Positions 36,461 to 48,717 of a DNA stretch of 64,000 nt are shown piece after piece. Location of the stretch: NCBI GenBank assembly GCA_003024785.1, contig PUQB01000734.1:1-64000 (forward strand), given 5' to 3'. The stretch is from Selaginella tamariscina (taxonomy: Eukaryota > Streptophyta > Lycopodiopsida > Selaginellales > Selaginellaceae). Position numbers and translations under genes: made by a program. The notes beneath the pieces are model-generated. The model had not been told where the DNA came from. It ran no database searches and saw only the letters and a list, made by a program, of their open reading frames with translations. Each line of letters starts with the position of its first letter. Position 1 is the stretch's first letter.

Positions 36461-37830
36461 CCTGTGTGCACAGCCGCCGCCTCTTGAAACCCTAAGAATA
36501 TACCTAAACCCTAAAGGAATTAAATATATATATTAACCCTAATAGAATATTCCTTTGAGAATATACTTAAACCCTAAAAAGAATAAAATATAGATTCGCC
36601 CTAAACGAATATTCTTTCATTATATTATTAGCGCGTGCGTGTGTGGTGTATCACATACACCCCAAAAATATAAATCATGCAGGGATTTAACATGTGTGTG
36701 TCCATGAGAGTGTTAAAGTTTCATGTGTATCAATACATATACACACATAGTTTTATACACATAGACATACATACATATTAGTACATAATATTAGAGACAC
36801 AGTACATATTATGGATCATATTGTGTATGTTTGAGAGAAGAGAGACAGTACATATTAACATGGATCATGCATGGTGTGTATGCATGAGAGAAGAGAGAGA
36901 GTGTTAAAGTATTAAATTCATACACATTGCATATATTAATACACATATATATATACACACGTGTATACACACAGACATACATACATATTACATGGGTTTA
37001 GGGTTTAGGGTTTAGGGTTTTGGATTTAGGATGGATCATGCATGGTGTGTATGTATGAGAGAAGAGAGAGTGTTGAAAAATTATTTTTGTACACATTGCA
37101 TATATTAGTACACATATATACTTACACATATTATACACAGATATACATACATAGTATATGAGAGAAAGAGACAGTACATATTATGGATCATGCATGGTGT
37201 GTATTATACACACAGACATACATACATATTAGTACATAATATTAGAGAGACCGAGTACATATTATAGATCATGCATGGTGTGTATGTTTGAGAGAAGAGA
37301 GACAGTACATATTAACATGGATCATGCATGGTGTGTATGTATGAGAGAAGAGAGAAAGTACACATATATACATACACACGTGTATACACACAGACATACA
37401 TACATATTACATGAGTAAATTCATTGTGTTACATATTAGGGTTTAGGGTTTAGGGTTTAGGATGGATCATGCATGGTGTGAAGAGAGAGTGTTGAAAAAT
37501 TATTTTTGTACACACATGTATACACAGGGTTTAGGGTTTGCTCCCAACAAGCTTAATATAAATATTACACATGTAAATTCAATGTGTTACATACACACAG
37601 ATTGAGTACATATATCATACATGCGTTGAACATGATGTTTTCAATAAAGAAGCAACATATTTCTTCAGTTTGGTTTAGGGTTGTGCATGTGTGTGCATAT
37701 GTGTTTTTGTAAGTTCTTGTAATGCGTGTGTAAATTTATGATTGTGTTTATATATGTGTGCAAAACAAACATCGAATAATTAAGAAAATAATATTAATAA
37801 ACACACTATGAACATATTTTAAATTATACA
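36461..37830. repeat. Telomere-like and GA/TG repeats upstream of type I copy B
   Basis: No gene is seen. Interstitial plant telomere repeats (TTTAGGG) lie at 36996-37020 and 37437-37461, with a short one near 37526. A second unit, ggatcatgcatggtgtgtat plus gagagaagagaga, recurs near 36865, 37030, 37190, 37265, 37318 and 37460. 36498-36632 holds AAACCCTAA-like words and is an inverted relative of 43705-43803 and 45652-45737. Confidence 0.75.
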
Positions 37831-38664
37831 TAATAATATATGATTTTATCTAATATATAGCCATATATAGTTTTAATAATATATTAATTTAATATTGATA
37901 AAAAGGTTTAACATTGAAATATTCTTGAAATAATAAGAAATTAATTGAGAAAATCCCATTAATATATACAAATGTAAATTAAGTACTCAAATAATTAACT
38001 AAATTAATTATCATAATCATGTTTAATATTGGAATATTCTTGGAATAATAAGAAAATAATAAAGAATATCCCATTAATATAAAGAAGATTAATTACTCAA
38101 GTAATTAAGGAAATGATATTAATATACACACTATGAACATATTTTAAATTATACATAATAATACATCATTTTATCTAATATATAGTCATATATAGTTTTA
38201 ATAATATATATTAATTTAATATTGATAATAAGGTTTAACACAGGAATATTCTTGAAATAATAACAAATTAATTGAGAAAATCCCATTAATATATACAAAT
38301 GTAGAATAATTACTGCAATAATTAAGAAAATAATTTAATTATGATAATCAGGTTTAATATTAGAATATTCTTCAAATATTAATAAAATAATAAAGAATAT
38401 CCCATTGATACTAGGAAATGAAAATAAATACTCGAGTAATTAAGAAAATAATAATAATAAAACTATGAATATATTTTAAATGATACATAATAATATATCA
38501 ATTTATTTATTGTATAAGTATATATTTATATATATATAATATAAATATACTTGAATACTAAGAATGTAGAATATAGTCTAAAATTTCGTAATATTAAACA
38601 GCTTGAATCACTTGAATAACATTAAATGCAATTTTAAAATACTCATTGGAACTGGAGAGTATAT
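37831..38664 (+). repeat. AT-rich 5' flank of type I copy B with internal duplication
   Basis: Two consecutive related units of about 320 bp are present, recognisable by tagccatatatagttttaat (37858) and tagtcatatatagttttaat (38184). The second matches the start of the window (copy A). No gene is seen. Confidence 0.7.
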
Positions 38665-38956
38665 ATGTCAGAGTGTCGGATATTTGTGTCAACTCATCTT
38701 AAATTTTATTTTCTGTTCTTTTTAAAAAATTTGAATTTCTGACATATGTATTGTCGGTCTGACATGTAAATTTGAAAATGCATTTAATTTCCCACTCAAA
38801 TTCAGATCTGGTTCTTTCTCCGGCAAGGGTTTCTTCATTTCTGTATTTTTCACTCTTTAGATCTTCTTTTTTCTTCATAGTGATCATCTCAGGAGCGAGA
38901 TTAAATTGGGTGCTATTCTTTATAGGAAAGCACGGCGCCTTCAGTGCTGTTTACAA
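38665..38956 (+). other. Leader exon of type I gene, copy B
   Basis: It ends at donor GTAAGT (38957-38962), homologous to 498-718. Here the frame that would join the next exon in phase is open from IFFFLHSDHLRSEIK to the donor but is preceded by TAG where copy A has CAG. This copy retains about 70 bp (gtcggtctgacatgtaaattt) that copy A lost. Confidence 0.5.
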
Positions 38957-39125
38957 GTAAGTATTATAAACAAATTTAAAAATACTTATAAAGATTCACT
39001 CTCTTACATTCTCTCTTAAAATTACAATTTAGGGGTTTAGGAATGCATTAGGATTATAATATATTCCGTTAGGGATTTATCCCGTTTAAATATCCTTTTA
39101 ACTTAATATTCTAGGTTAACCGGGG

Positions 39126-39352
39126 CGGCGGGATTAATCCGGCCATTTCTTTTTCGCCTCTTCGAAGAGGTGGCGGGGATTAATCCGACTCTCTCCGACG
39201 AGGAAGAGAGTCGGTGGGATTAATCCCGCCGGACTCCCCCCGAGGAGGAAGAGCGCGGGATTAATCCCGCCGACTCTTCCGTCGGGGGAGTCCGGCGGGA
39301 TTAATCCCGCCGACCGTTCTCCGGAGGGTCGTGGGCGGGATTAATCCCGCCC
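39126..39352. repeat. Palindrome array B (inside 5' intron 38957-39498)
   Basis: Six dyads lie in 230 bp, among them the 20-bp palindrome at 39333-39352 and the 16-bp core at 39255-39270. It sits at the same place as array A (886-1520), which has more than twice as many units. The intron ends TGTGCAG at 39498. Confidence 0.9.
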
Positions 39353-39504
39353 ATCAGTTGTATTAATCAAACATGAGATATTATCTCTAAACATAATTAT
39401 GTATTATTGCATATGCATATTATTAAGTAACCGTAATTCAGATTTCTTAAAATATTGCATAAACAGATATCATAAATAATACAATTATTTATGTGCAGGA
39501 CAAT

Positions 39505-42500
39505 ATGTTTAATACTGGAGATAAAGTATGTCTTCTTCGGAACAACGAGATAGTTGGCACTGGAACTGTGGAAGTTCGAGATAATAATGCATCATGTCAC
39601 AATATTGCCCAAGGATCTTGTGTGTACGTATGGGTGAACACCATTTACAAGCATGTTGAGGTTCTGGGAATGGAATTTGAGGAGGGTTCTCCTGTATTGT
39701 GGAATTTGGATGAAGTCAAGGCTGACACAGAATATGCAGAGTCACAAACAAATAGTAGCACGAGTTTACCAGATGATGGCTTGCCTGCTGTGATGGATGA
39801 GGTGATTCTCTTTCTTCGTGAGATTGAAGTCGGAAGAGGCATCATCACAGCTATAAATCCAATGGAAGCAGTGTCAGAAGAGAAACTAGGGTCCGACTTC
39901 GTGGGTGTAGTTGTGACAGAGGTTTCACCTAATGGCACATTGTATCCTGGATCCCTCGTGAGGTGGCGAACATCTGAATTAAGACGGCAAGATGGTTCAA
40001 CATATTCTGGGTTGGATTTCAATAATAACAACCCGGAAGAACAACTCATATTTGAAGAGGTTCCTTGCATTGGTCCTATTGTAAGAAAAAGGCGATTCAT
40101 GGGTTGTAGATCTTCCCCTGCAAGTTTCAGCAAGAGGGTAAAGATGGATCCTACATCTTCCGAAAGTGTTACGAGCATTTCCACGATTGACTGTTGCAAG
40201 AAGAAGTGTTGTCAGATGGCAGACCGGAATGAAATTACCCAATGTAGACATGTCTTTCGTATGCTCACCCAAAAGCAAAGGCATGAGTTTGTATATGCTG
40301 CACTAACTGGGTGTATTGATGGAATGGCCTCGGACACAGGTTATCAGAGTACATCCATGGTATTTAATAAGGTGGCCATCTGCTTCAAAGCTTGGTACAG
40401 TATATACGGGATCCCAAAGACCACGTTCTACCGTCGGAGGGATGAGTGGCTAGATGGAGCGCGAACCTCAGTTCATGGGAACACTCGCTTGGTCAAAACC
40501 CGCTCTCACATCATGGCAGCCATAGAGATACTCAAGGCTTTTGTGGAAGCAAATGCAGACAGGATGCCTCACAAATGCCGAACCACAAATGCAGGGGTCA
40601 GGGAAAATCTCAAGGTTTTGCCTTCAATCTACACTCAATTGAAACTGTGTGAACATGTGAACAAGTGCCTCAGTTTGATGGGGCTCCAAGCAATCTGCAC
40701 TGGTACCTTCAACAACATATGGAATACTCATTTTAAGGATGTGGAGATTGCAAAACACTCTAGCTTTTCAAGTGTGACACTTGTACATCATTGAAGGCTG
40801 CAGAGGCTTGTGCAAAAACCTTGGTGGAGATCACTACCATTCAAAGAAGATGGAGGCCCACATGATTGCACAACAAACTTGCCGGTCTCAGTACTATGCA
40901 CACCGCATGCTTTCTGTGTCACGCCCATCAGAGTACCTGTGCTTGATCCATGACAAGATGGATCATTCAAAGACCAGCATTCCAAAGCTCTTTGCAACAC
41001 CAAAGTGCCTTGGAAATGTCATGAAACTTCCGATTTCATTGACAGGTGTGCTAACACATGGACACGGTTGTGAGTCATATGGACACTTTTCACTTCCACA
41101 TTGGTCTAGCGACTCCAATTTCACTATTGGGTCGTTAGCCATGTGTTTCAGAAACCTTGAAGCCCACTCACAGACAAGTCCTATCAGTGATCTCAAAGTG
41201 AAGAAACAACACCTTCAACCTTTACATAATGCTCTCATGAACACGTCTGCACTTGAGGCTACTTGGGAATATGAGAGGCATTGTCAACCTGCACAAAAAC
41301 AGATGGCCCTGTTGAGAGTTCAGGTTCAGTGGAGGGATCTAGCTCAAATAGTGTACATGTGTCCTCAACATCAAATAAGCTTCCTCGTCATTTGCTTTTA
41401 CAGATGGATAATTGTGCAGGCGAGAACAAAAATAGGTAAATCATTTTACTTAAGGGTTTCTCAAGCTCATACTTACTTTTATTTTCTAGATATGTGCTAG
41501 CATACTTGTCAATGCTTGTTGCCAAAGGTGTGTTTGAAACAATCACGCTCAGTTTCCTTATGGTTGGTCACACTCATGAAGATATTGATGCGTTCTTCAG
41601 CAAGGTCTCCAACTCTACAAAAAGGACAAGTGCACTTACCTTACCGCATATGATGAATCTTTTTGAAAATTGCATCTCCAAAAAAAGTTGTGCTTTGCTT
41701 GTGACTGAGGTGCCAGACTTCAAAAAATTTCTCAAGGAGTATATAAAAGAAGGGAGTGATTCTTTAGTTGGTCACCTTGTGCCGCTACAATTCTTTTTCT
41801 CCATACGAGATGGTATACCTATTATGCAGTACAAGTTACGGCCATCAGAGCAGGAGTGGTTACCGAAAGAGGGCTTAATGCTCTTCAAAAGTGGAGAGGA
41901 TGGAAAGCCACTTCTCCCAGAAGGACAACCAGACCCTATTCCATTGAGTGCCCAGCTCAAGGAACAAGAGGTTATTATTGATGGCATCAAAAAATATGTG
42001 GCATGGGTTCAAAAATCGATGCCAAAGAATTCTGATAAGGCAACTGGTTACTCAGAACTATATAAGCATGTGGTCAACTATTGGGAGACTGTTGTTCGAG
42101 AGTTGGAAGGGCCTACTGTCACAAGTACAGAATTGCAACACCCTTTCTGGCCTAAAACAAGGTGGCGAGAGGAGATTGAAATGACATCACTGAGCACAGA
42201 CGACATAGAAGCCAGTAGTGATGTGGAAGTGCAAACCCCACACTTTGTTGGACAAAGGAACCAAAAACCTAAAGCATACTTTGATTGCTGCAAGGATCTT
42301 CAAAAACTAATGATGGTTCTCATTACTCCAGATGCGTCATATAATCAGCCTATTTGGATGGGTCAAATTATCGACACACCTGAAGTAATCACAAAAAATA
42401 GTATTGTTAAGGTTGCATGGTTCAAACCACAAAAAAGGCGACACGAGAAGGAGAGCGAAAGATATAATGGATGCCTAGAGAAAACATGGTCTCCCAATCA

Positions 42501-42618
42501 AAAAGACCCAGCATGTTTTATAAATGTTAAATCCATTCGATATGGGTGGATGTCAAGAAGCGTTGATAAAGTCACGATTAACAAAACTGCAAGGGAATGT
42601 ATGTTTTCTGAAGCTTAA
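39505..42618 (+). pseudogene. DUF7869-type gene, type I copy B (nearly intact)
   Basis: The ATG at 39505 lies six bases after the acceptor. A continuous reading of about 430 residues (to 40794) carries MFNTGDKVC, the CCKKKCC cluster and the DTGYQSTSMVF and RMPHKCRTT segments. One base is missing near 40769, in the word that gives FSKCDTC in copy A, another near 40846, and one in an A run near 41297. The DUF7869 core QMDNCAGENKNR is followed by a 54-bp GT-AG intron (41436-41489). The last exon, 41490-42618, with GHTHEDIDAFF, is fully open for 374 codons. Each break is a single base and copy A is intact at each, so this copy may be intact in reality. Its role is unknown; the RNase H-like core and repeated context make a transposase-derived function plausible. 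Confidence 0.8.
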
Positions 42619-43080
42619 AGCAATTACAAAATTATAAAATATCATATATTTAATATTCATAATTATTATAAACTCTTTAATAATAGTACCAAATTGTATA
42701 CTTAACTATATAAATTTAAAAAATGATATGGAAGATTGACTATATTATTATAGGATTTTATATATATATATTATACTACAAATTTTTAATTAATAATGTT
42801 ATATTTAAATATTAATATTTTAATAACAACATCAATATTTATATAATGTACCTCTTATGCTCTTCCTTAATTGTTATATTAGGCAATTTATATATATTAT
42901 ATAATTTACTTTTATAATGTTATTAATTTTTGTTCAATGAATGCTATAATTTATTAAAGGGTAGAATACAAAATAGAATATTCTTTTTTAAAACATATTT
43001 CTAAAGAATATTCCTTTAATATTAGAAAATGCTAATTAAATAGCTAAAATTGCTAATTATTAGGAAATGGGACTATAGCC
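42619..43080 (+). other. 3' flank of type I copy B
   Basis: This is an AT-rich tail matching 4784-5253 with small indels. No gene is seen. Confidence 0.75.
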
Positions 43081-43105
43081 ATGCCCATTTTAGTTACAAC
43101 TTCAT
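43081..43105 (+). repeat. Shared 3' terminal motif, copy B
   Basis: The 26-bp motif is present with one G missing near its end. The similarity to copy A stops here and TG minisatellite begins. Confidence 0.75.
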
Positions 43106-44640
43106 ATATGTATGTATATATATATGTGTGTGTATGTGTGCGTGCAAGAGATAGATAAATAAATTATAATATACAGATATTATTGTATATGTTGTGCAAA
43201 AAATAGATAAATAAATATACATACATATACACACATATAAATGTATATGCGTATACACGAGTGTGCATGTGAGAGAGAGATTTAACCTTGCTGCATCGCC
43301 ACCCTAAACCCTATTTTCATCGCTGCGCCTTCTTACACTACCATGCCTTTTGGCTTTCTTGTGAGAGTGGATCTATGAATCTATGGTGCCATTGCTCTCA
43401 AATCTTTCGCCGCCTCTCTCCTCCACCACCCTGTATACATGTGTGTATGTATATATGTACTAATGTATGTAATGTTTGTAAAATTAATTTTTCAACACTC
43501 TCTCTCTCCACACACACACACACCATGCACGATCCATATGTACTAACGTGACACATTCAAATATGTACAATATGTGTATATATGTGTGTATGTATGTATT
43601 GTGTGTACGTGAAAACTTAACACACTCACAGACATACATATGTTAAACCCTTGCATGATCTATATTATTTATGTGTATGTGATACACCCACACACCTACA
43701 CACACAAACACTATAAACTTATTGATAATATAATGAAAGAATATTCGTTTATGGTTAATATATATGATTGATCCTAGGGTTTAAGGTATATTCTTAGGGT
43801 TTTACACATACATACATACATATTACATGTGTGAATGTGTTACATACATTACACATAGTACATATGGATCATATATGTGTTTAACATAATGTTTTCTATA
43901 AAGAAGCAATAGATCTCCTTAGCTGAGCATGGTGACCTAACGATGATTATTCCAAATCAATCATTTATCTCGGTATGCCACATAGGCGATAAGATAATAT
44001 GTAAGTTAAAATTAAAATTATATAAACATTATCATTACTAGACATACGATCACTGTCACATATCAATGATTACTTTTAATATCTATATAAAAGTCTATTA
44101 TTCTTATAAAAATACATAAGAAAACATGCATAAAAAATTGTTTATAGTCAAGTAGTTATTATATCACAAATCATTCTACTGATTTATAAATTAGTTTTAA
44201 AAATTTATTTTAAAAATGCAATTTATAATTTGATCATGCATTAAAATTGTGTACATATATTTGAATTTTACCCTATTGTAATTTAAAATGACATAGTGAT
44301 ATTAAAACATATTTTAAAGCAATTATAACACATAATATATATAATGTATATTATATAATCTTTAAGACATGGAAATGCACATTTTAATAATATTTAATAT
44401 ACATTTACTTTTAACCTTAAACATAAATTTATGGTTTAGGGTTTAAACCCTAAACACTAAGCCCACATGTGTTGAATCTATAAATATTTTGTGTGTGTAT
44501 ATGTAAGCCCCAGTGTAGAGTGTGTAATGATAAATGCTTGGTTTAGGGTTTAAACCGTAAACCCTAAATACAAAGCTAGATGCTAAACCCCTAACATTAT
44601 TTATATTGTGATCCACTCGGGCGTGTGTATGTGTGTGCAT
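43106..44640. repeat. Minisatellite and telomere-like region between copy B and the decayed leader
   Basis: 43106-43450 is the inverted relative of 45740-45799 plus 55973-56300 and contains the site without the gypsy-2 insertion. 43705-43803 (aaacttattgataatataat) is repeated in direct orientation at 45652-45737. The remainder is AT-rich with TTTAGGG words. No gene is seen. Confidence 0.7.
44434..44455. repeat. Head-to-head telomere-repeat palindrome
   Basis: Two telomere-type repeats meet head to head: the left arm is GTTTAGGGTTT and the right arm is its exact complement, a perfect 22-bp palindrome. A weaker one lies near 44540-44572. Confidence 0.8.
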
Positions 44641-45530
44641 GTGTTCCTATGGATGTTTTTAATGTGTGTGCATGTATATGTAAATTTTTTAATGTGTCTA
44701 TATATGTGTGCAAAAGAAACATTGAAATAAAGTGAAAATAATAGTAATATACACACTATGAATATATTTTAAATAATACATAATATGCATCATTTTATCT
44801 ATTGTATAATTATATATAGTTATAATAATATATACTAATTTAATAATGATAATAAGGTTTAATATTGGAATATTCTTAGAATAATAAGAAAATCTCATTA
44901 TAAACAAATGTAGAATAATTATTCGAATTTCATATAATTATATAGCTTGAATCACTTATTAATGTTAAATGTATTAAATACAATTTTAAAAAGCATTGAA
45001 ATCTGTGCAATATTGTTAAAGAGTCGGTCATTTATATTAATTTATCTTAAATTTCTTATCATATCAAAATGTCATAACTTTTAAATTTTGACATAACTAT
45101 TGTCAGTCTGACATGTAAATTTGAAAATACTTAATTTCCCACTTAAATTCAAATCTGTATCTTTCACAAGGGTTTTTTTATTTAAAACATTTTTTTTCTT
45201 TAGGTCTCCTCTTTCCACTGTAATGCTTAAATTAAGAGTGACACTAAATTAAGTGTTATCATTTATAAAACAACACGCTGCCCTCTGTGTTGTTTACAAA
45301 TATTATAAATAAATTTAAAACTACTTTTAAAGACTCACTTTCTTACACTCTTTATTAAAATAAAAATTTAGGGTTTATATAAATAAATTTACATTTCTAT
45401 AGTACTTATATGATTTTGGAATCCATTAAGATTATACTAGAATCCGTTAGGGATTTATCCCATTTACACATCCCCTTTACCTAGAATTCTCAATTAGCCG
45501 AGGTTTTTAAAGAGAACAGGGAAGGGGTGG
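44640..45530 (+). pseudogene. Decayed type I leader without array or gene
   Basis: The sequence follows copies A and B through the AT-rich flank (taatgataataaggtttaat near 44850), the leader exon (gtcagtctgacatgtaaatt near 45105) and the start of the intron up to ttagccgagg near 45495. The splice donor is lost (caaatatt instead of caagtaagt). Where the palindrome array should begin it has none and passes into TG repeats. Confidence 0.65.
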
Positions 45531-45799
45531 TGAGAAAGGGTGTACTATGTGTGTGTATGTGTGTGTATATATATATTGTGTATGTGAAAACTCAACACAC
45601 TTAAACCCTTGCATGATTTACATTATTTGTGTGTACACACACCTACACACAAACACAATAAACTTATTGATAATATAATGAAAGAATATTTATTTAGGGT
45701 TAATATATAGGGTTTAGGGTATATTCTTAGGGTTTTAGAGTGGTGGAGGAGAGAGGCGGCAAAAGATTTGAGAGTGATGGCACCATAGATTCATATATC

Positions 45800-46458
45800 T
45801 AGTCGTTAGGGACTCCGCAAGCCAGATGTGGTGCTTCTCAGAAGCTTCAGTGGTCGCTAGGATGCTGTGGAGAGCGTTCAACTCCGGGGGTCCAAACCGG
45901 CAAGCCGGCCTTACCTCAAAAGTGGTGGAAGGTGTTTGGATGGCCTCTACTTGGACGCCGCGAGGGTCCGTGTACAGGGTAGGGGAGTTCTATTATGGTG
46001 GTTTGGCAGAGAGCGTTGCTCAGGAACACCCACTTGTAAGGTGAATAAAAGGAATATGGATATATTATATTGCTTGTCCGAGTACAAACTATCTCCAACA
46101 TAGGAGCAAGATAATAAGACGCAGACTTGACTCCCAAAAAGACCCCGACCCACTACCAGCCTTCCTGCTTATATAGTGGGTTACCTAGCGCTAGACCCTA
46201 GATACAGGTGGCGCCTTCCTACTGGTCTGCCGCCTTGTGATAGAGTCATGTCTGTCACATTTATGCACCTCCCTCACACGTGCTATCCTACGTACCCTAG
46301 GTAGTTGGTCCGGACGATCGGATCTACACCTGGTTACGCCACCACCTAACATTGGTCGCCATCAATTCATACCTGAGGTACCTTCCTTATCCGGTGCTTC
46401 GTCCCATTGCTCGTCCGCACCATCTAGCCGTTTGACGGTGTCTGACCACCATCAACCA
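45800..46458 (-). mobile_element. 3' LTR of gypsy-2
   Basis: It is paired with 55306-55972 and contains the TATA-like stretch 'cactatataagc' (on the minus strand, near 46178). The internal 10 bp next to it do not show a clear polypurine tract. Confidence 0.8.
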
Positions 46459-48710
46459 GATGCCCGAACTTATTTGTTGGCACGTCCTCGGCTATGTGCT
46501 CTAGACATCTACCCCTTGGAGCTCCCGGTACATGGCGATTTTGTTCTCTGTTGCAGCTAACGTGGTCTTTAGTGTGGTTGCTTGCCTCTCGTAGCGCGAT
46601 CACCCTCCGGAGCTTTGCCTCGGACCCTACATGTTGTTCCCGAACCTGCTTGAGCTAACCCTCCAGGTCTTGGTCCATTCTCACGAGTATTGCAGCTCCT
46701 GTTCCTTTGCCGTGAGTATACGTTGAGCCTATAGCTGGGTGTGACCTCTAGCTCCTTGATGGTCCGTGTCAATTCCTACGGGTCTTTGACTGGTTGGCAC
46801 TCCGCAAGTGGGGCGACGGTTACTAGAGCTCCATACGACTCGGCGTGGGTCCCTCTGAGGAGGATGCGGGGATGACTTTGAGCTGGCTGGTGGCTCGGTG
46901 CAGCTCTTCTTTGGCCGCAACCAGCTCCCGATGAACCTGGTTGAGCTCTACCTCACGTTGCTCAAGTGTGGACCGGAGCTCGAAAACTGTCACTCCTTCT
47001 CCGTCGTGACCTGCTCAAACTCTCATCCTAATTGGTCATGGAGCTTTTGGATGTGGTCGTACTTGATCTGAAGTTGATCCAAGATGTCGGTCAACTGTTG
47101 ACACGTCTCCTCTGCTTGCTTCCTCCGACTTCTGCGATATCCCAAAGGTGGACTCCCTTGAGAAGCTGGTCCGAGTACTCTCGGCCTCTTTTTGAGCGGT
47201 TCGGTAGCTGTCTGTGAGCTCCTGTATTATTGCATCGTGTTCTGTGGTAACCCCCGGGAGATCCAACCCATTGTACACCACTACGGACTTCCGAATTTGA
47301 CCGAAGGAGCTGTCCAAGCCCTTCGGTCAAATCCAGAAGTCCGTAGCGGTGTAGAGGTCCATAGCCCCTTTGCATTGAAGTATTTGTACGTCGCCTTCAG
47401 CACGTTACTTGTGTCTTCCTCGCTGTTCACTTTGTTGGCCTACGAGGGCCGGTGGAACACTCCTCGTGTTCTGCAGCCTTGGATTGGTGGGGCCTCTACT
47501 CCGGAATTGTCAGTGGGACATTGTGGTGGAGGCCCTTCGCTCTCCCCGCAGTTCTCTTCCCCTGGCTTGCTCCATAGGGGAATCTTCTCTTGCACGTTTC
47601 CGCGAAGCTCTAATGTGTCCGGTTGTTTCCCTTCTTCAGTTTGGTTGGGGCTTGCCTATTCTCCTACCCTCGTTCCCCGATGGTGTTCGAGTAGAACTAC
47701 TCCAGGAGGGGAATCATGCTTTGCTGATGATCCAGGTGATCATCACGCTGAGGTGGCCCACTGTCGTGAGCCTTTGTTCGTTCCTTTCCCAAATCTCGTT
47801 GATGCCGTGGGTCAGGGCCAGGATCATGTACTGCTTAAGGCAGTCCGCCCAATCCACTATGACTCCTTCCCAGGCGCTGCAGAGGGCGCTCGCTAGTCAT
47901 GTGGCGACCCACCTCTCTGTTCTTCCGATGAACATAAACACTGTAAGTGCCAAGAACTTGTCCACGTCGTCCTCTTCTTGTATGGAGAGTTTGGACATTG
48001 CAATTTCATCTCGGTTGGTGGGGAACCACTGGCATTTGGGTTCCCCTAGGTCTTCTAAGAGTGCCGGTAGGCAGAACATGGCGGCTAGCTGATTGAGATC
48101 GATGCAGAAGCCCGTAGAGCCGCCCAATCTAAATCGCAGCTCCTCTCACTTGGTTTTCCTCGTCTCCATCTGTACGGTCTGGATGAAATGGCTGGCCCGC
48201 ACTGCGAATTTGGGCTTCTCCACTTCTCCCCACATGGCCTTGAAAAGCCCGAGTAGTTGCATCTGCTTTCGCACCCTTTGCATGTTGGGTCTGCTGATCA
48301 ACTCCTGAAATCTGGAGAACCTGGGAGCCACGAGCTCCACGATCCTATCCTGGCCCTCGTACCGCACTTGGACGTGCTGGATGGTCACCGACTTGTTCTA
48401 CATGGTCCACTCCATCATCTTGATGCTGGGGAATGGTCGATCTTTCCTGTGAAAAGTGGGCGTGCCCTAGCTCACCCCTGTTGTCTTTCCAAAGATGGCA
48501 CCTACATGGCGGCCTACCTCGCTGGATACGCTCGGCGCATCCTTCCACACGCCATAATCAGGGCATTAATGGTGCCCCTGCCATTATTGCCCCGTTTTAC
48601 GTGCTCAAGCGTGTGGTCCACTCTCATGAACCATGTGACCATGTGAGTTGGCCACTCATGTGGGACTGGGGTTCCCGGTCTCTTGTTGAGTGCCCCTTCC
48701 CTCGATTCTT
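46459..48710 (-). other. Post-integrase region of gypsy-2 with unidentified ORF pieces
   Basis: Between the integrase and the 3' LTR lie about 2.2 kb not needed for a standard gypsy element. Minus-strand pieces such as IQHVQVRYEGQDRIVEL (48388-48146) and GFCIDLNQLAAMFCLPAL (48127-47897) read like one protein with a frameshift. I do not recognise the family. It could be an extra ORF, as some plant gypsy lineages carry, or captured host sequence. Later parts (47375-46570) are Arg/Gly/Ser-rich and weakly coding. Confidence 0.45.
47281..47346. repeat. Long inverted repeat (hairpin) in gypsy-2
   Basis: The left arm CTACGGACTTCCGAATTTGA and following bases pair with 318-346 of the 47 kb block, giving a stem of about 27 bp with two or three mismatches and a loop near 10 nt. 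Confidence 0.8.
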
Positions 48711-48717
48711 AATGACG

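Noticed and set aside
47192..48092. Long + strand open frames inside gypsy-2
   Set aside because: They lie antisense to the element's genes, show no family motif and are shadows. The same applies to + strand frames at 52427-53504 and 46237-46560.
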